Positions 8,796 through 18,662 are shown, counted from the stretch's first letter. The stretch: 64,000 nt of DNA from Roseobacter insulae (GCF_019375555.1 NZ_JAHXDN010000002.1:124001-188000); one strand, 5' to 3'. The notes: generated by a model not told the origin, from the sequence alone. A program made the numbers and translations.

Positions 8796-9811
8796 TTCGG
8801 ATGCCTCAATCTTGGATTTGCCAGGATCGACACGATGTCCGCGACGAGGTTCAGACCGATGTAGACGGCGGCGAAGATCAGCCCGCAGGCCTGCACCACC
8901 GGAATGTCACGCTTGGCTACGTGATCCACGAGGTATTGCCCCATGCCCGGATAGGCAAAGACTACCTCGACCACCACAACGCCCACGACGAGGTAGGCGA
9001 GGTTGATCATCACAACGTTGACGATGGGCGCGATGGCATTGGGGAAGGCGTGCTTGCGGATGATCTTGAGCATACCGAGGCCCTTGAGCTCGGCGGTTTC
9101 GATATAGGCCGATTGCATCACGTTCAGGATGGCCGCGCGGGTCATGCGCATCATGTGGGCCAGCACCACAAGGGTCAGCACCATGATCGGCAGGGTGATG
9201 GATTTGATCTTTTCGATCAGGGTCATGCTGTCATTCATCAGGGCTACGGATGAAAATCGCAGGTTCGACAGCATCCAGTTGCGCACGCCGTCAGACAGGA
9301 ATTCCATTCCGTTGATCAGTTGCGGCAGTTGGATGGACAAAAAGAAGATCAGCACGTAGCCGATCATGAATTCCGGAATTGAAATGGTGGTCAGCGTCAC
9401 GGCCGAGATCACCTTGTCCGGCCAGCGGTCCTTGTAGCGGACGGCCAGCAGGCCCAGCGTGATGGCAAGCGGCACCGCGATCACGGCCGCCCAGAAGGCC
9501 AGGAAAAGTGTGTTGGACAGACGTGTCCCAAGGCTTTCGGCAATGTCACGCCCGTTGGTCAGGGCGGTGCCCAGGTCGCCCTGCATCACGCCCCCCAGCC
9601 AGGAGAAATATCGGGTGATCGCAGGCTCGTTCAGGCCCAGTTCCCGGCGCAGGTTTTCCAGCGCTTCGGGGGTCGCGGATTGTCCGAGGATTTGTTGTGC
9701 CACGTCACCGGGCAGGATGGATGTCCCTGCAAAGATCAGGATCGAGGCGGCGAAGAGCAACAGGAGGCCCAACGCCAGGCGTTGGGCAACCAGTTTTACG
9801 ATCGGATGCAT
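8792..9811 (-). CDS. Dipeptide-type ABC transporter permease (DppB-like)
   Basis: This 339-residue protein has the DppB/OppB pattern: an N-terminal helix, a periplasmic region with LPGDVAQQILGQSATPEALENL, six membrane segments, and the loop TAELKGLGMLKIIRKHAFPNA matching the ATPase-contacting EAA motif. It pairs with the DppC-like permease downstream. It starts 15 nt after the stop of the binding-protein gene. The operon order, binding protein, DppB, DppC, ATPase, is standard for this family. Confidence 0.92.
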   Translation of the reverse strand: MHPIVKLVAQRLALGLLLLFAASILIFAGTSILPGDVAQQILGQSATPEALENLRRELGLNEPAITRYFSWLGGVMQGDLGTALTNGRDIAESLGTRLSNTLFLAFWAAVIAVPLAITLGLLAVRYKDRWPDKVISAVTLTTISIPEFMIGYVLIFFLSIQLPQLINGMEFLSDGVRNWMLSNLRFSSVALMNDSMTLIEKIKSITLPIMVLTLVVLAHMMRMTRAAILNVMQSAYIETAELKGLGMLKIIRKHAFPNAIAPIVNVVMINLAYLVVGVVVVEVVFAYPGMGQYLVDHVAKRDIPVVQACGLIFAAVYIGLNLVADIVSILANPRLRHPK

Positions 9812-9826
9812 GTGCTGACCCGACCC

Positions 9827-11419
9827 TTACGCGTTGATCCAGCACTTGATCGGAGCCTTGTTGTTCATCAAGGGACCGTTGGGATCGTCTTCGTAGCCGC
9901 CGACATTGTTGGCGACAGCGCCCACGAAATCGTTGAACATCGGCAGGATCAGGCCGCCTTCGTCACGCAGCATCCGCCCCATCTTGGAATAGATTTCCTT
10001 GCGCTTGGCCTCGTCGATTTCCGCCCGCGCGGCCAGCAGCATTTCGTCGAATGCGGGTACTTTCCAGCGGGTGTCGTTCCAGTCCGCGGTCGACAGATAC
10101 GCGGTGGAATACATCTGGTCCTGAACCGGGCGTCCGCCCCAGTAGCTGGCACAGAAGGGCTGCACATTCCAGACCTCGGACCAGTAGCCATCATTTGGTT
10201 CACGCTTGATTTCCAGTGGGATACCCGCGGCCTGCGCGGATTGCTGGAAGAGCGCCGCCGCATCGACCGCCCCCGGGAAGGCACCATCCGCGGTGCGCAG
10301 GATGATCGGCGATCCGTCATGGCCGGATTTCTTGTAGTGCTCGGCCGCTTTTTCCAGCGAGAATTCACGCTGCGGGATCGTGTCGTCAAAGAGCGGGTAG
10401 CCACCGTTGATCGGCATGTCGTTCCCGACCGTGCCATAGCCGCGCAGGATCTTGTCCACCATTTCCTCGCGGTTGATCGCGTATTTCAGCGCCAGACGCA
10501 GGTCATTGTTATCGAAGGGGGCGGTGTCGATGTGCATGATGAAGACGTAGTGGCCACGTCCGGCAACGGATTTCACCGTCAGATTAGGCGCGCGGTCCAG
10601 CAGCCCCGCCACCTTGGGATCAACCCGGTTGATCATGTGAACCTGACCGGATTGCAGGGCCGCGGTGCGCGCGGTTGCATCGTTCAGCACGATCTGTTCG
10701 GAAAATTCGGCATGTCCGCGGTTCTCGGAATCCCAATAGTCGTCGCGGCGTTTGAAGCCATGGCGCACACCGGGTTCGTCGAATTCGATGGTGTAGGGGC
10801 CTGTCCCGATGCCCGCGCCCGGATTGTCCATGCCGCCGCCGGGCTGGATCATCAGGTGATAGTCAGACATCAGGTAGGGCAGATCAGCGTTGCCGGCAGC
10901 CAGTTCGACCACGAAATTGTCGCCATCCACGGACATGTTTTCAATGCCCCGCATGATGCCCAGAGCACCGGACTGGCTGTCTTCGTTGGAGTGGCGTTGC
11001 ATCGTTTTCAGGACGTCGTCAGGGGTCATATCCTGACCGTTCGAGAAGGGGATGCCCTTGCGGATCTTGAAGACCCATTTCTTGGCGTCTGCGGAGCCTT
11101 CAACGCTTTCGGCCATGCGGTATTCGATGCTGCCGTCCGCGGCCACATCGACAAGTGTCTCACCCCAGTGGCGCAGGTTGTAGAGCGGGACTTCCGAGGC
11201 CGTCAGCGCCGGGTCCTGCGTGTTCGTGCTTTCGCCGCCCGAGGCGCCCAGCTTGATGGTGCCGCCCTTCACCGGGCCCGCCGCCTTGGCGGCCGTCGCG
11301 AGCATCGAGTTGGCAACAGCTGCTGTCACGCCCAACGCGGCCGCACGTCCGACAAATTCGCGACGGGTCATCAGGCCTTTCGTCACGCGTTCGGACAGAT
11401 GTTTGAGTTGATCGTTCAT
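9827..11419 (-). CDS. ABC transporter substrate-binding protein, family 5
   Basis: The 530-residue product is a family 5 (oligopeptide/dipeptide-type) periplasmic binding protein. Residues 1-47 form a twin-arginine signal (MTRREFVGRAAALG, then a hydrophobic stretch ending ATAAKA). The body shows family landmarks such as YNLRHWGETLVD, WVFKIRKGIPFSNG and YAINREEMVDKILRGYG. It would capture a peptide, opine, amino-acid derivative or similar compound and deliver it to the permeases encoded after it. A GGGAG-type ribosome site lies before the ATG. Its 114-nt upstream gap to the CocE-type hydrolase gene on the same strand probably holds the operon promoter, though no clear -35/-10 pair was identified. 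Confidence 0.9.
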   Translation of the reverse strand: MNDQLKHLSERVTKGLMTRREFVGRAAALGVTAAVANSMLATAAKAAGPVKGGTIKLGASGGESTNTQDPALTASEVPLYNLRHWGETLVDVAADGSIEYRMAESVEGSADAKKWVFKIRKGIPFSNGQDMTPDDVLKTMQRHSNEDSQSGALGIMRGIENMSVDGDNFVVELAAGNADLPYLMSDYHLMIQPGGGMDNPGAGIGTGPYTIEFDEPGVRHGFKRRDDYWDSENRGHAEFSEQIVLNDATARTAALQSGQVHMINRVDPKVAGLLDRAPNLTVKSVAGRGHYVFIMHIDTAPFDNNDLRLALKYAINREEMVDKILRGYGTVGNDMPINGGYPLFDDTIPQREFSLEKAAEHYKKSGHDGSPIILRTADGAFPGAVDAAALFQQSAQAAGIPLEIKREPNDGYWSEVWNVQPFCASYWGGRPVQDQMYSTAYLSTADWNDTRWKVPAFDEMLLAARAEIDEAKRKEIYSKMGRMLRDEGGLILPMFNDFVGAVANNVGGYEDDPNGPLMNNKAPIKCWINA

Positions 11420-11533
11420 TGGTTTCTCCCAGTTGAATAGTGCGTCTTTTGCGCATTTCTTAGTTTATAGGGCAGGCTTGCGCATTTCGGGGCATGTCGC
11501 AAGGGGTATTCAGGATAATCCATAAGTCCAGTT

Positions 11534-13525
11534 TCAGACATGATCCCGTGCAATCTGGTCTGAATGATCGCGCTCGTAAATCAGCACGCCATTCTCGTAG
11601 GCCTCCAGCCGTGCGCTCAGGTAAAAATGCTGCGCGTCCGACCACATGGAACAGGTTGTTTCGGTCCGCAGTGCGATGGAGTCGCGTTCCAATTCGTCTG
11701 TCCAGTGGCAGCTGCCCCGTGCCGACAGCGGGTCATCGGGGTGAATGGACCAGATTTCGCGCGCAACCGACCCGGAGACAAGGCCGTGATCGACATCTTT
11801 CACTTTGCCGAAATCATCCTCGATTGTCAGCGTCACGACCCCGGTTGTCATGTCCACATCCCGCTTGCGGCTGTTGTGCGCATCGCGCAGGGTTTCGGTC
11901 TGCGACGGGGCGGCTGCGGTTGCTGCCTCAAAGCTGTGTTCCGCGCCACGTGCGGTGCGCCTTACAGGCAATTGCAGTTCGCCGCGGTCCAGAGAGAGTG
12001 CGCTGGTTTCCGGGGCGGGCCAGATCAGCGGCCAATATGCGTTTGAAATGGATACCCTCAGGCGATGACCTTGCGGCACACGGTAGGCGATCTGGTCGAG
12101 CTCAAGCGCGACGTCGCAGGCGGCACCGGGGGCCAGTGGCGTGGGTGACGTGTGACCATTGCGGTGCGACAGGTTGAGCACGCCATAGGTGATGCGGGTC
12201 GAGGCGCCGTCGGGATGCACGTGGCAGAGCCGCACCGCAATCTGCGCCTGCGGACGGTCGGCTGACAGGTGCAGGACAATGCGCGGCGCTCCCAGAATAT
12301 CGGTATCGTGATCCAGGGGGCCGGTGTCAAAACAGGCCGACAGGGCATCGTCGTGACGTTGGTCGCCGGGCATTTCAGGCCCCAGCCAGATCGCGCAGTA
12401 TTCTCCGCTTTCCGCACCGCAGTCCTGTGGCGAGGCGACCGTGGCCGTCAGTTTGCCCGGGGTGTCTGAAAGCCCGCGGTCCGTCAGGTGCAACGTTCGA
12501 TGCGGGATATGCGAGGTTGCGCCATCAGCCTCGACAATCCAGCGCCCGGGCCGTTCTGCGTACCATCGTGCGGGCCGTGCACCGTCCATCAGGTAAGCGC
12601 GATAATCAGGGTCCGCGTCAACGCCCGTTGCCTCGCCCTTCAGCCAGTGATCCCACCAGCGCAGGGCTTCCTGCAGGAAGCCGATGCGCGGTTCGGGCAC
12701 CGCGAAATGCGGGTACTTGTGAACCCACGGGCCAACGATGCCTTTGGCACCGGGCAAGACTTCGACCAGTTGGGGGACGGCGTTCTTGTAGGCGTCGCCC
12801 CATCCGCCAATGGCCAGAACCTTTGCCTTGATTTTGGAATAGTCCTCGCACACCGATCCGTGCTGCCAATAGGCATCGCGATGTTGATGGCGCAGCCAGA
12901 TGCCGGGCGGGAAGGGTTCATTCTCAAGCCGCTGCAACCACATCTCGCGCCAGTTGTCGCGCAGGGCCGGATCCGGCGCGCGGCTGGAATAGGACCACAT
13001 AGTCGCACCCCAGCCAAGGTTTTCGTTCAGCAGGCACCCGCCCTTGTAATGGATGTCATCCGCGTAGCGGTCGACTGTCGAGCACAGGGTGATCACGGCC
13101 TTCAACGGCGCGGGCGCCAATGCGGCCACCTGCAGCCCGTTGAATCCGCCCCAGCTGATCCCCATCATGCCCAGGTTGCCATTGCACCAGGGCGCGGCAG
13201 CCAGCTGGCTGATCACCTCCACCGCGTCCGACAGTTCCTGCGGCGTGTATTCGTCCTGCATCAATCCTTCGCTGTCGCCATTGCCCCGCATGTCGACGCG
13301 GACACAGGCGTACCCACGTTCGGCAAACCACGGGTGGGTCAGGGCGTCTCTGGCGGTGGTGCCGTCGCGTTTGCGGTAAGGCAGATATTCAAGGATCACC
13401 GGAACCGGGTCGTCATCTGCGTCCCTCGGGCGCCATATACGGGCCGAGAGGCGACACCCGTCGCTCAGCGTTATGCCAAAGTCCGGGTCTTCTTCGATGT
13501 CACGAAGGGAATTGCGCGTGGTCAT
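11534..13525 (-). CDS. CocE/NonD-type alpha/beta hydrolase
   Basis: This 663-residue protein belongs to the CocE/X-Pro dipeptidyl-peptidase-like hydrolases, which cleave esters or amides. The N-terminal part is an alpha/beta hydrolase with the nucleophile elbow GISWGGF (Ser about 124) and a GPWVHK segment that probably carries the catalytic histidine; the C-terminal part is the beta-rich jelly-roll found in X-Pro/CocE enzymes. No signal peptide is visible. The ATG at 13525 is used here; a TTG at 13561 would add 12 residues and sits only 9 nt from the preceding stop codon. It follows the glycerate kinase gene closely and may be co-transcribed with it. The natural substrate is unknown; beta-lactam acid esters or acyl amides are precedents in the family. 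Confidence 0.87.
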   Translation of the reverse strand: MTTRNSLRDIEEDPDFGITLSDGCRLSARIWRPRDADDDPVPVILEYLPYRKRDGTTARDALTHPWFAERGYACVRVDMRGNGDSEGLMQDEYTPQELSDAVEVISQLAAAPWCNGNLGMMGISWGGFNGLQVAALAPAPLKAVITLCSTVDRYADDIHYKGGCLLNENLGWGATMWSYSSRAPDPALRDNWREMWLQRLENEPFPPGIWLRHQHRDAYWQHGSVCEDYSKIKAKVLAIGGWGDAYKNAVPQLVEVLPGAKGIVGPWVHKYPHFAVPEPRIGFLQEALRWWDHWLKGEATGVDADPDYRAYLMDGARPARWYAERPGRWIVEADGATSHIPHRTLHLTDRGLSDTPGKLTATVASPQDCGAESGEYCAIWLGPEMPGDQRHDDALSACFDTGPLDHDTDILGAPRIVLHLSADRPQAQIAVRLCHVHPDGASTRITYGVLNLSHRNGHTSPTPLAPGAACDVALELDQIAYRVPQGHRLRVSISNAYWPLIWPAPETSALSLDRGELQLPVRRTARGAEHSFEAATAAAPSQTETLRDAHNSRKRDVDMTTGVVTLTIEDDFGKVKDVDHGLVSGSVAREIWSIHPDDPLSARGSCHWTDELERDSIALRTETTCSMWSDAQHFYLSARLEAYENGVLIYERDHSDQIARDHV

Positions 13526-13570
13526 GGGGCGCACGGTTGCTCCGGTCAGAGATTCTGTCAAGCATCCACG

Positions 13571-14680
13571 TCAGGATTTCAGCGCGATCACCAAGTCCAT
13601 GACATTGGTGCCTGTCGGTCCGGTTTTCAGAAGCGCGCCGCGCTCGCCAAGCCACGTACCGGCATCCGCCCTGTCCAGCGCGTCCTGACCCGACGGGTCC
13701 CAGGTCGTGCCATCAACGACGGCCCCGGCGGCATCTGTGGGTCCGTCGGTGCCATCGGTGCCGGCAACCAGCACGCGCAACCCGCGCGCGCCCGCGATTT
13801 CGCGCGCAATCAGCAAGGCCAACGCCTGATTGCGACCGCCCTGTCCGGGGTCTGGCGGCAGAACGACGGTGGGCTCGCCGCCAAACACATGCAGACCCGC
13901 CGGACCGATTTTCAGGTGTTCGGCAATCCGCGGGGCCAATGCGGTGATATCATCGTAGAGGATTTCGGCGTTCGACTGAACGGCTGTGTCCATTGCCCGG
14001 CCGCATTCGGCGACGGCCTCTCGCGCAATCGCATTGCTGGCGACAATATGCGGGTCGAAATCGAATGAGTGGCGCGCCGGTGCATCCCCGATCCCGGAGC
14101 CGATCACCGCCAGGCTGTCACCCTCGACATCCGATATCGCAAGGGTCACGACCGTGGCCCCGGCGAACCCTGCCAGCAACTTGCCGCCCTTGATACGGCT
14201 CATCTGCTTTCGCGCCGCATTCATCGCGTGGATGTCCGCCCCGGAGGCCAGCATATCCTGCGCTCGTGTCTTGAGATCGGCCAGATCCAGCCCGTCCTCG
14301 GGATCTTCGGCGAGGGCAGAGGCCCCGCCGGAGACCAGCATCATCAGCGTGCTGCCTTTCGCCATACCGCGCACCACGTCGCCCAGCCGTGCCCCACCGC
14401 GCAGGCTGTTTTCGTCCAGCACCGGATGCGCCGCCTCAATGACTTCCGCGCCCTCGGGTGCACCCTCCGCATGCGCATATTTTGTCACGATCAGCAAAGG
14501 TGCTTCGGGGTAGCGCGCATGCGCCGCCGTCGCCATCGCCGTTGCCGCCTTACCCACCGCGATGATCTGATCCGGCACCGCACAGGTCAATTCGGTAAGC
14601 GCCTTGGATACGGCGCTGTCCCCGCGGACCGCGGCCACGCCGGCATCAAAAAGCTCTTTCAAGGGATCATCGGTGTGCAT
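13571..14680 (-). CDS. Glycerate 2-kinase, MOFRL family
   Basis: The 369-residue product matches the DUF4147/MOFRL glycerate kinase family, often mis-named hydroxypyruvate reductase (TtuD). It phosphorylates D-glycerate with ATP, feeding glycolate, tartrate or serine-cycle carbon to central metabolism. Visible landmarks are AVGKAATAMA near the N-terminus, LVSGGASAL near residue 115, NAARKQMSRIKGGKLL, SDVEGD, and the late VFGGEPTVVL and GGRNQALAL followed by AGTDGTDGPTDAAGA. It is 15 nt from the D-aminoacyl-tRNA deacylase gene upstream and 45 nt from the hydrolase downstream on the same strand, so the genes probably share transcripts although their functions differ. Confidence 0.88.
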   Translation of the reverse strand: MHTDDPLKELFDAGVAAVRGDSAVSKALTELTCAVPDQIIAVGKAATAMATAAHARYPEAPLLIVTKYAHAEGAPEGAEVIEAAHPVLDENSLRGGARLGDVVRGMAKGSTLMMLVSGGASALAEDPEDGLDLADLKTRAQDMLASGADIHAMNAARKQMSRIKGGKLLAGFAGATVVTLAISDVEGDSLAVIGSGIGDAPARHSFDFDPHIVASNAIAREAVAECGRAMDTAVQSNAEILYDDITALAPRIAEHLKIGPAGLHVFGGEPTVVLPPDPGQGGRNQALALLIAREIAGARGLRVLVAGTDGTDGPTDAAGAVVDGTTWDPSGQDALDRADAGTWLGERGALLKTGPTGTNVMDLVIALKS

Positions 14681-14695
14681 TGCAGGCCTTTTCGT

Positions 14696-15142
14696 TCACG
14701 GGTTTTCGGTGTCCAGCCACAGGGTCACCGGGCCGTCGTTGGTCAGGGTGACGGACATTTCCGCTCCGAACTGCCCTGTTTCCACAGCTATGTTCAAGTC
14801 ACGTAATGCCTGTGCAAAATGCAGGTACAGCACCTTCGCCACCTCCGGCCCGCCCGCGCCGGAAAATCCGGGCCGGTTGCCACGCGACGTATCAGCCGCA
14901 AGGGTGAACTGGCTGACCACCAAGGCCGCGCCACCGGTCTGGACAAGGCTCAGGTTCATCTTGCCGGCCCCGTCGCGAAAAAGCCGCAGCTTGCTGATCT
15001 TGGCGGCCAGAGCTTCCGCCGTCATTGCATCATCACCGGGCATTGCACAGACAAAGACCAGAAGGCCCGGCCCGATCTGACCGACGCAGGCCTCGTCAAC
15101 CGTGACGCGCGCCTCTGCAACGCGCTGGATCAGTGCCCTCAT
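14696..15142 (-). CDS. dtd: D-aminoacyl-tRNA deacylase
   Basis: This 148-residue enzyme removes D-amino acids (and glycine mischarged on tRNA-Ala) from tRNA. It carries both signature motifs: SQFTLAADT (residues 77-85) and the cross-subunit GPVT segment (about 137-140) that rejects L-aminoacyl substrates. The ATG at 15142 is chosen because the protein then begins MRALIQRV as in the family, and because it overlaps the stop of the upstream nitroreductase gene by 4 nt. The cytoplasmic enzyme normally acts as a homodimer. Confidence 0.93.
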   Translation of the reverse strand: MRALIQRVAEARVTVDEACVGQIGPGLLVFVCAMPGDDAMTAEALAAKISKLRLFRDGAGKMNLSLVQTGGAALVVSQFTLAADTSRGNRPGFSGAGGPEVAKVLYLHFAQALRDLNIAVETGQFGAEMSVTLTNDGPVTLWLDTENP

Positions 15143-15810
15143 CTGCGCCACTCCACAATGTCGGAAATCTCCGCCCGATCGGTGCGAAAGCTGTTCGCAG
15201 GATGATCCGGGTCCGCGTATCCAAAGGAAATGGCGCAAAGGATCAGGCGTTCCTCGGGAATGTCGAAATGCGCGCGGACGAAACCGGCATATGAGGCGAT
15301 CGCGGCCTGCGCTATGCTGCTCACACCCAGGGCCGTGGCCGCCAGCGTAAAGGCGGTGACAAACCCACCGGTGTCCATCGCTCCGTAACCGCCAAGCGCG
15401 CGGGGGCTGGAGACAATTGCAACATGGGGCGCGTCGAACAGCGCAAAGTTACGCATCATCTGTGCGCCCGACCCGCTTCGGTCGCCTTTTTGCACGCCAA
15501 CGGCATCATAAAGCTGCCAGCCGCAGGCGCGGCGCCTCTCTCCGTAAACACCGGGGTACCCGTCCGGTCCTGCGAGATCCAGCTTGGGTGCATCATCCCT
15601 GACCGCCCTTTGCAGGCCATCGCGAAATCGGTCCGTTGCCCCGGGCATTGCGACCGTGACTTGCCATGGCTGGGCGTTGCACCATGATGGCGCATGTCGC
15701 GCGGCGGAGACGATGCGCTCGATCGTTTCCTGCGGCACCGGATCCGGCCGAAAGGCCCGGCAGGAATACCGCGTCTTGAGCAGGTCTGTGAGTGCTTCGA
15801 ACTGGGTCAT
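15139..15810 (-). CDS. Nitroreductase family protein
   Basis: This 223-residue protein has the FMN-dependent nitroreductase fold: an N-terminal [13 protein letters not shown] segment that binds the FMN phosphate, [12 protein letters not shown], and a late [15 protein letters not shown] stretch ([18 protein letters not shown]). Such enzymes reduce quinones, nitroaromatics or enones with NAD(P)H in the cytoplasm. It is coupled by 4-nt overlaps to both neighbours, the zinc-ribbon membrane protein upstream and dtd downstream. The physiological substrate cannot be assigned. Confidence 0.88.
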   Translation of the reverse strand: MTQFEALTDLLKTRYSCRAFRPDPVPQETIERIVSAARHAPSWCNAQPWQVTVAMPGATDRFRDGLQRAVRDDAPKLDLAGPDGYPGVYGERRRACGWQLYDAVGVQKGDRSGSGAQMMRNFALFDAPHVAIVSSPRALGGYGAMDTGGFVTAFTLAATALGVSSIAQAAIASYAGFVRAHFDIPEERLILCAISFGYADPDHPANSFRTDRAEISDIVEWRR

Positions 15811-16910
15811 TGGTTCAGGGCCACTCCGTATCCTATGGCGGCGGCCACCAGTGCGCCGATGATCACGGCAATCGCAATCTTGATGGCGGAATAAGGCCTT
15901 TCGCCCTGCACCTTGCCCGTCGTGCCGTTGACGACAAACCGGTATGTCTCACCCCGGTACTTGTAGGCCGCCAGCCAGACCGGCAGCAGAATATGCTTGA
16001 ATGTGACGTCCCGCACATCCGTGTTGACCTGATGGATGCGCTGGCGGTCGCCGCCGATGTCGAACCGGACATCGCGCGCAATTGTGTTGTCCATGATCCG
16101 ACGTGCCTCGACAAACCCGTCTTCAAGCGGGACCGCGTAACCTTCGGCGCGGAACCCGGCCAGGTATTCCGGCGTATAGGGCTCCAGCCCGGAGAGGTCC
16201 CACGGTTCCAGCGCGTCGGTATAGGCTTTGGGCAGTGACCGGGAGGCCAATACCAGGACATCATCGAAGAACCGGGTGACCCGGCCGCGGGCCGGGCGCC
16301 AGCGGATTTTCTGAACGCGGACGCGTTTGGGCTTGCCGTCCCGCATCACCGTGCGGGTTTCGTAGTATACGGTGCCGCGTTCACCTGAATAGCTCGACGC
16401 AGTATCCGCATCGAAGGTCCAGTAAGGGACGTAAATCCCCTGCATTCTCCGACCTTTGCGGGCATAGTCCTTGAGCCCGTTGGGGGCAAACCACAGTCCG
16501 CCTAGCCAGTGCGTCATCGCCTTTCTCGCGGATGCTTCATCGAGTGTGAACGGCAACACACCACGTGGTTTGATGTGCCGGTGGGTCCCCGTGTCCGCGA
16601 CCACCGGTGTGGCGCAAAACGGGCATTCGGTGGCATGAATATCCGGGTCGAATGCCACCTCGGCCGCGCAATTGGGGCACTTGGAAACGCGGGTTTCCTC
16701 CATGTCCATGCTGGGCAGCTGATGCGCCACCGCCTGTTCAAAGGACAGCTCCCGGATCGCGGCGGCACGCCACGGCCCGGTGTCCATGGGGTCGCGATTG
16801 CCGCAATGTTCACAGACAAGCTGGCGTTCGCGTGGTTCAAACCGCATATCCCCGCCGCAATTGTCACAGGGGAAATGGTGTTGCGCCACGTTGGTCTCAG
16901 TGTCTTGCAT
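15807..16910 (-). CDS. Double zinc-ribbon protein with a C-terminal membrane anchor
   Basis: The 367-residue protein starts with two zinc ribbons: C15/C18/C33/C36 and C78/C81/C96/C99. A central beta-rich region follows (YVPYWTFDADTASSYSGERG), and a single hydrophobic helix lies at the C-terminus (about residues 343-364). Database entries for such proteins are often labelled primosomal protein N' or helicase, but no helicase motif is present, so that label is unsupported. The architecture resembles Bacillus YdjG-type zinc-ribbon proteins that partner with SPFH proteins, and an SPFH gene lies two genes upstream. The role is probably at the membrane, in envelope stress or protein recruitment. 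Confidence 0.7.
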   Translation of the reverse strand: MQDTETNVAQHHFPCDNCGGDMRFEPRERQLVCEHCGNRDPMDTGPWRAAAIRELSFEQAVAHQLPSMDMEETRVSKCPNCAAEVAFDPDIHATECPFCATPVVADTGTHRHIKPRGVLPFTLDEASARKAMTHWLGGLWFAPNGLKDYARKGRRMQGIYVPYWTFDADTASSYSGERGTVYYETRTVMRDGKPKRVRVQKIRWRPARGRVTRFFDDVLVLASRSLPKAYTDALEPWDLSGLEPYTPEYLAGFRAEGYAVPLEDGFVEARRIMDNTIARDVRFDIGGDRQRIHQVNTDVRDVTFKHILLPVWLAAYKYRGETYRFVVNGTTGKVQGERPYSAIKIAIAVIIGALVAAAIGYGVALNQ

Positions 16911-16916
16911 GATCGC

Positions 16917-17450
16917 TCACAGGTACTTGTGGAACAGACGAGGCACCATGATGCGCAGAGCATTGTCGCGCAGATGCACGTGCCGCCAAAGGTGGAACAT
17001 CGCGTGACCTCCGACAAGACCGGCAAGCAGGTAGAATTCGGCGGCGTGGATTTTTCCCACCAGGTCGTTGGCGCGGGGCAATCCCAGCGGCGGTGCAATC
17101 GGGACAATGCCACCGGCCCAGAGCAGCACCGTTGACGTCAGCCCCAGCAGAAAGCCCGAGACTGCGACGCAGAACAGCCCCCAGATCAACGTCAGATGCA
17201 TCGCCCTGTGCAATCGGCGCATCCATCCCGTCAGCTTCGGTCCCGGGCGGCTTGCCAGCCCGTGCCGCAGGTGGTCGGCGGTCCACAGCAGCGCCAGCGT
17301 GACGAAAATCAACCCCAGCACGGAATGAAACATGAAAGCGGCATCGCCCAGGGGTCGAATGTCGCGGGGCTGGACCAGCGTGAACCAGACCACCAGGGGC
17401 AGAAGGCTCCAATGCAGCCACTTCAGATAGGTGCGTCTGTGGCGTTTCAC
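16917..17450 (-). CDS. Cytochrome b561-like membrane protein
   Basis: This 177-residue protein has four predicted membrane helices with histidines placed as in the cytochrome b561/bacterial b-type family: LKWLHWSLLP in helix 1, FMFHSVLGL in helix 2, LHRAMHLTLIWG in helix 3 and KIHAAEFYLLAGLVGGHAMFHLWRH in helix 4. It would bind haem b and pass electrons across or along the inner membrane. Translation starts at GTG 17450 behind a GAGGAAG site. It sits between the SPFH gene and the zinc-ribbon gene on the same strand. The redox partner is not apparent. Confidence 0.8.
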   Translation of the reverse strand: MKRHRRTYLKWLHWSLLPLVVWFTLVQPRDIRPLGDAAFMFHSVLGLIFVTLALLWTADHLRHGLASRPGPKLTGWMRRLHRAMHLTLIWGLFCVAVSGFLLGLTSTVLLWAGGIVPIAPPLGLPRANDLVGKIHAAEFYLLAGLVGGHAMFHLWRHVHLRDNALRIMVPRLFHKYL

Positions 17451-17520
17451 GGGGCTTCCTCTGCAAAGAGCTTCGTCCTCTCAAATACGATCCGCGGTGC
17501 GCGATGGTTTCAGACAGGCG

Positions 17521-18636
17521 TCAGGCCGCGGGCGGCGGGGGCGGCGGCAGCACGGTGAAAAGCTGCGCCAGTTCGGCCACATCCTCCGCCCGCATCCAGC
17601 CGTCCTGTCCGGGGGTCCACACCATGGTATCGCGCGTAACGGTGCCCTGCGTCGCCATCCGGCCCAATGCAGCCTTGGAGAACGGACCGGTGGTCGCGCC
17701 ATTCTCGGCTATGTGCCAGACATGTTCAACCGGCGGGGGCGGCGGTGGGACAGCCGCCGGTGCATTCACGGTTCTGGCACCCCAGGGGCCCTGTTGTGCT
17801 GCGGCCTGCTGGCCGATGTGCATGCCAAGTCCGGCGCCCAGACCCGTTTGCAGCGCCGCCGCCCCGGCACCGTCGCGGCCGAGCGCTTCAGCGGCCTGAA
17901 ACTGCATGTATTCGTTCAGGTTTCCGATCACCCCCATGGAGGACCGCTTGTCCATCACCTCTTCGACCGCAGGCGGCAACGAGATGTTCTCAATGTACAG
18001 CTCGGGCATGCTCAATCCGTATTCGGAGAGCTGAGCGGCGATTTCCTTGCCAACCAGTTGACCCAGCTCGCGGGTATTGGCGGCCATGTCCAGCACCGGA
18101 ATGCCAGCCCGGGCCAGCGTGCGCGAGAATTCCTGGACGAGAATGTTCCGGATCTGAAAGCTGATCTCATCCATGGTGAATTCGCCATCGGTCCCGACGA
18201 TTTCAACGAGGAATTTCGCGGGGTCCGAGACTTTGATCGAATAGGTGCCGAAGGCGCGCAGACGCACTGGCCCGAACTCCGGGTCGCGGCAGATGATCGG
18301 GTTTTTCGTGCCCCATTTCAGATCGTTGAACCGGGTCGTATTGACGAAATAGATCTCTGACTTGAACGGGCTTTTGAAGCCATGATCCCAGTGTTGCAGG
18401 GTCGTCATGATGGGCATGTTGTTGGTTTCAAGCATGTAGAGACCGGGGGTGAAGACATCCGCCAACTGCCCTTCATGCACGAAGACCGCCGCCTGACCTT
18501 CGCGCACCGTGAGCTTGGCGCCATATTTGATCTCGTGGCCTTCGCGCTCGAACCGCCAGACCATCGTGTCGCGGGTGTCGTCCGTCCAATGGATGACGTC
18601 GATGAATTCGCCGGAAAGAAAATCAAAAATACCCAT
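17521..18636 (-). CDS. SPFH/YdjI-like protein with a C-terminal GYF_2 domain
   Basis: The 371-residue product has an N-terminal SPFH (band-7-like) domain of the type named virion core protein in databases, about residues 20-235, ending in a segment rich in Ala/Gln. A proline-rich linker (VPPPPPPVEH) then leads to a GYF_2 domain at about residues 305-360 (WHIAENGATTGPFSKAAL and DTMVWTPGQDGWMRAEDV), a module that binds proline-rich peptides. Bacillus YdjI is brought to the membrane by YdjG/YdjH partners, and a zinc-ribbon membrane protein of the YdjG type is encoded two genes downstream. An AAAGGA site precedes the ATG. A role in membrane organisation or stress is inferred from the family. Confidence 0.82.
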   Translation of the reverse strand: MGIFDFLSGEFIDVIHWTDDTRDTMVWRFEREGHEIKYGAKLTVREGQAAVFVHEGQLADVFTPGLYMLETNNMPIMTTLQHWDHGFKSPFKSEIYFVNTTRFNDLKWGTKNPIICRDPEFGPVRLRAFGTYSIKVSDPAKFLVEIVGTDGEFTMDEISFQIRNILVQEFSRTLARAGIPVLDMAANTRELGQLVGKEIAAQLSEYGLSMPELYIENISLPPAVEEVMDKRSSMGVIGNLNEYMQFQAAEALGRDGAGAAALQTGLGAGLGMHIGQQAAAQQGPWGARTVNAPAAVPPPPPPVEHVWHIAENGATTGPFSKAALGRMATQGTVTRDTMVWTPGQDGWMRAEDVAELAQLFTVLPPPPPPAA

Positions 18637-18662
18637 GGTGTCAGTCCTTTACGATCGCTGGC

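Noticed and set aside
9680-11440. 586-codon open frame on the plus strand
   Set aside because: It is antisense to the family 5 binding protein with its clear Tat signal and motifs.
12488-14068. 526-codon open frame on the plus strand
   Set aside because: It is antisense to the CocE-type hydrolase and glycerate kinase genes and has no family features.
15807-16910. Primosomal protein N' or helicase
   Set aside because: Only zinc ribbons and a membrane anchor are visible; no Walker or helicase motif is present.
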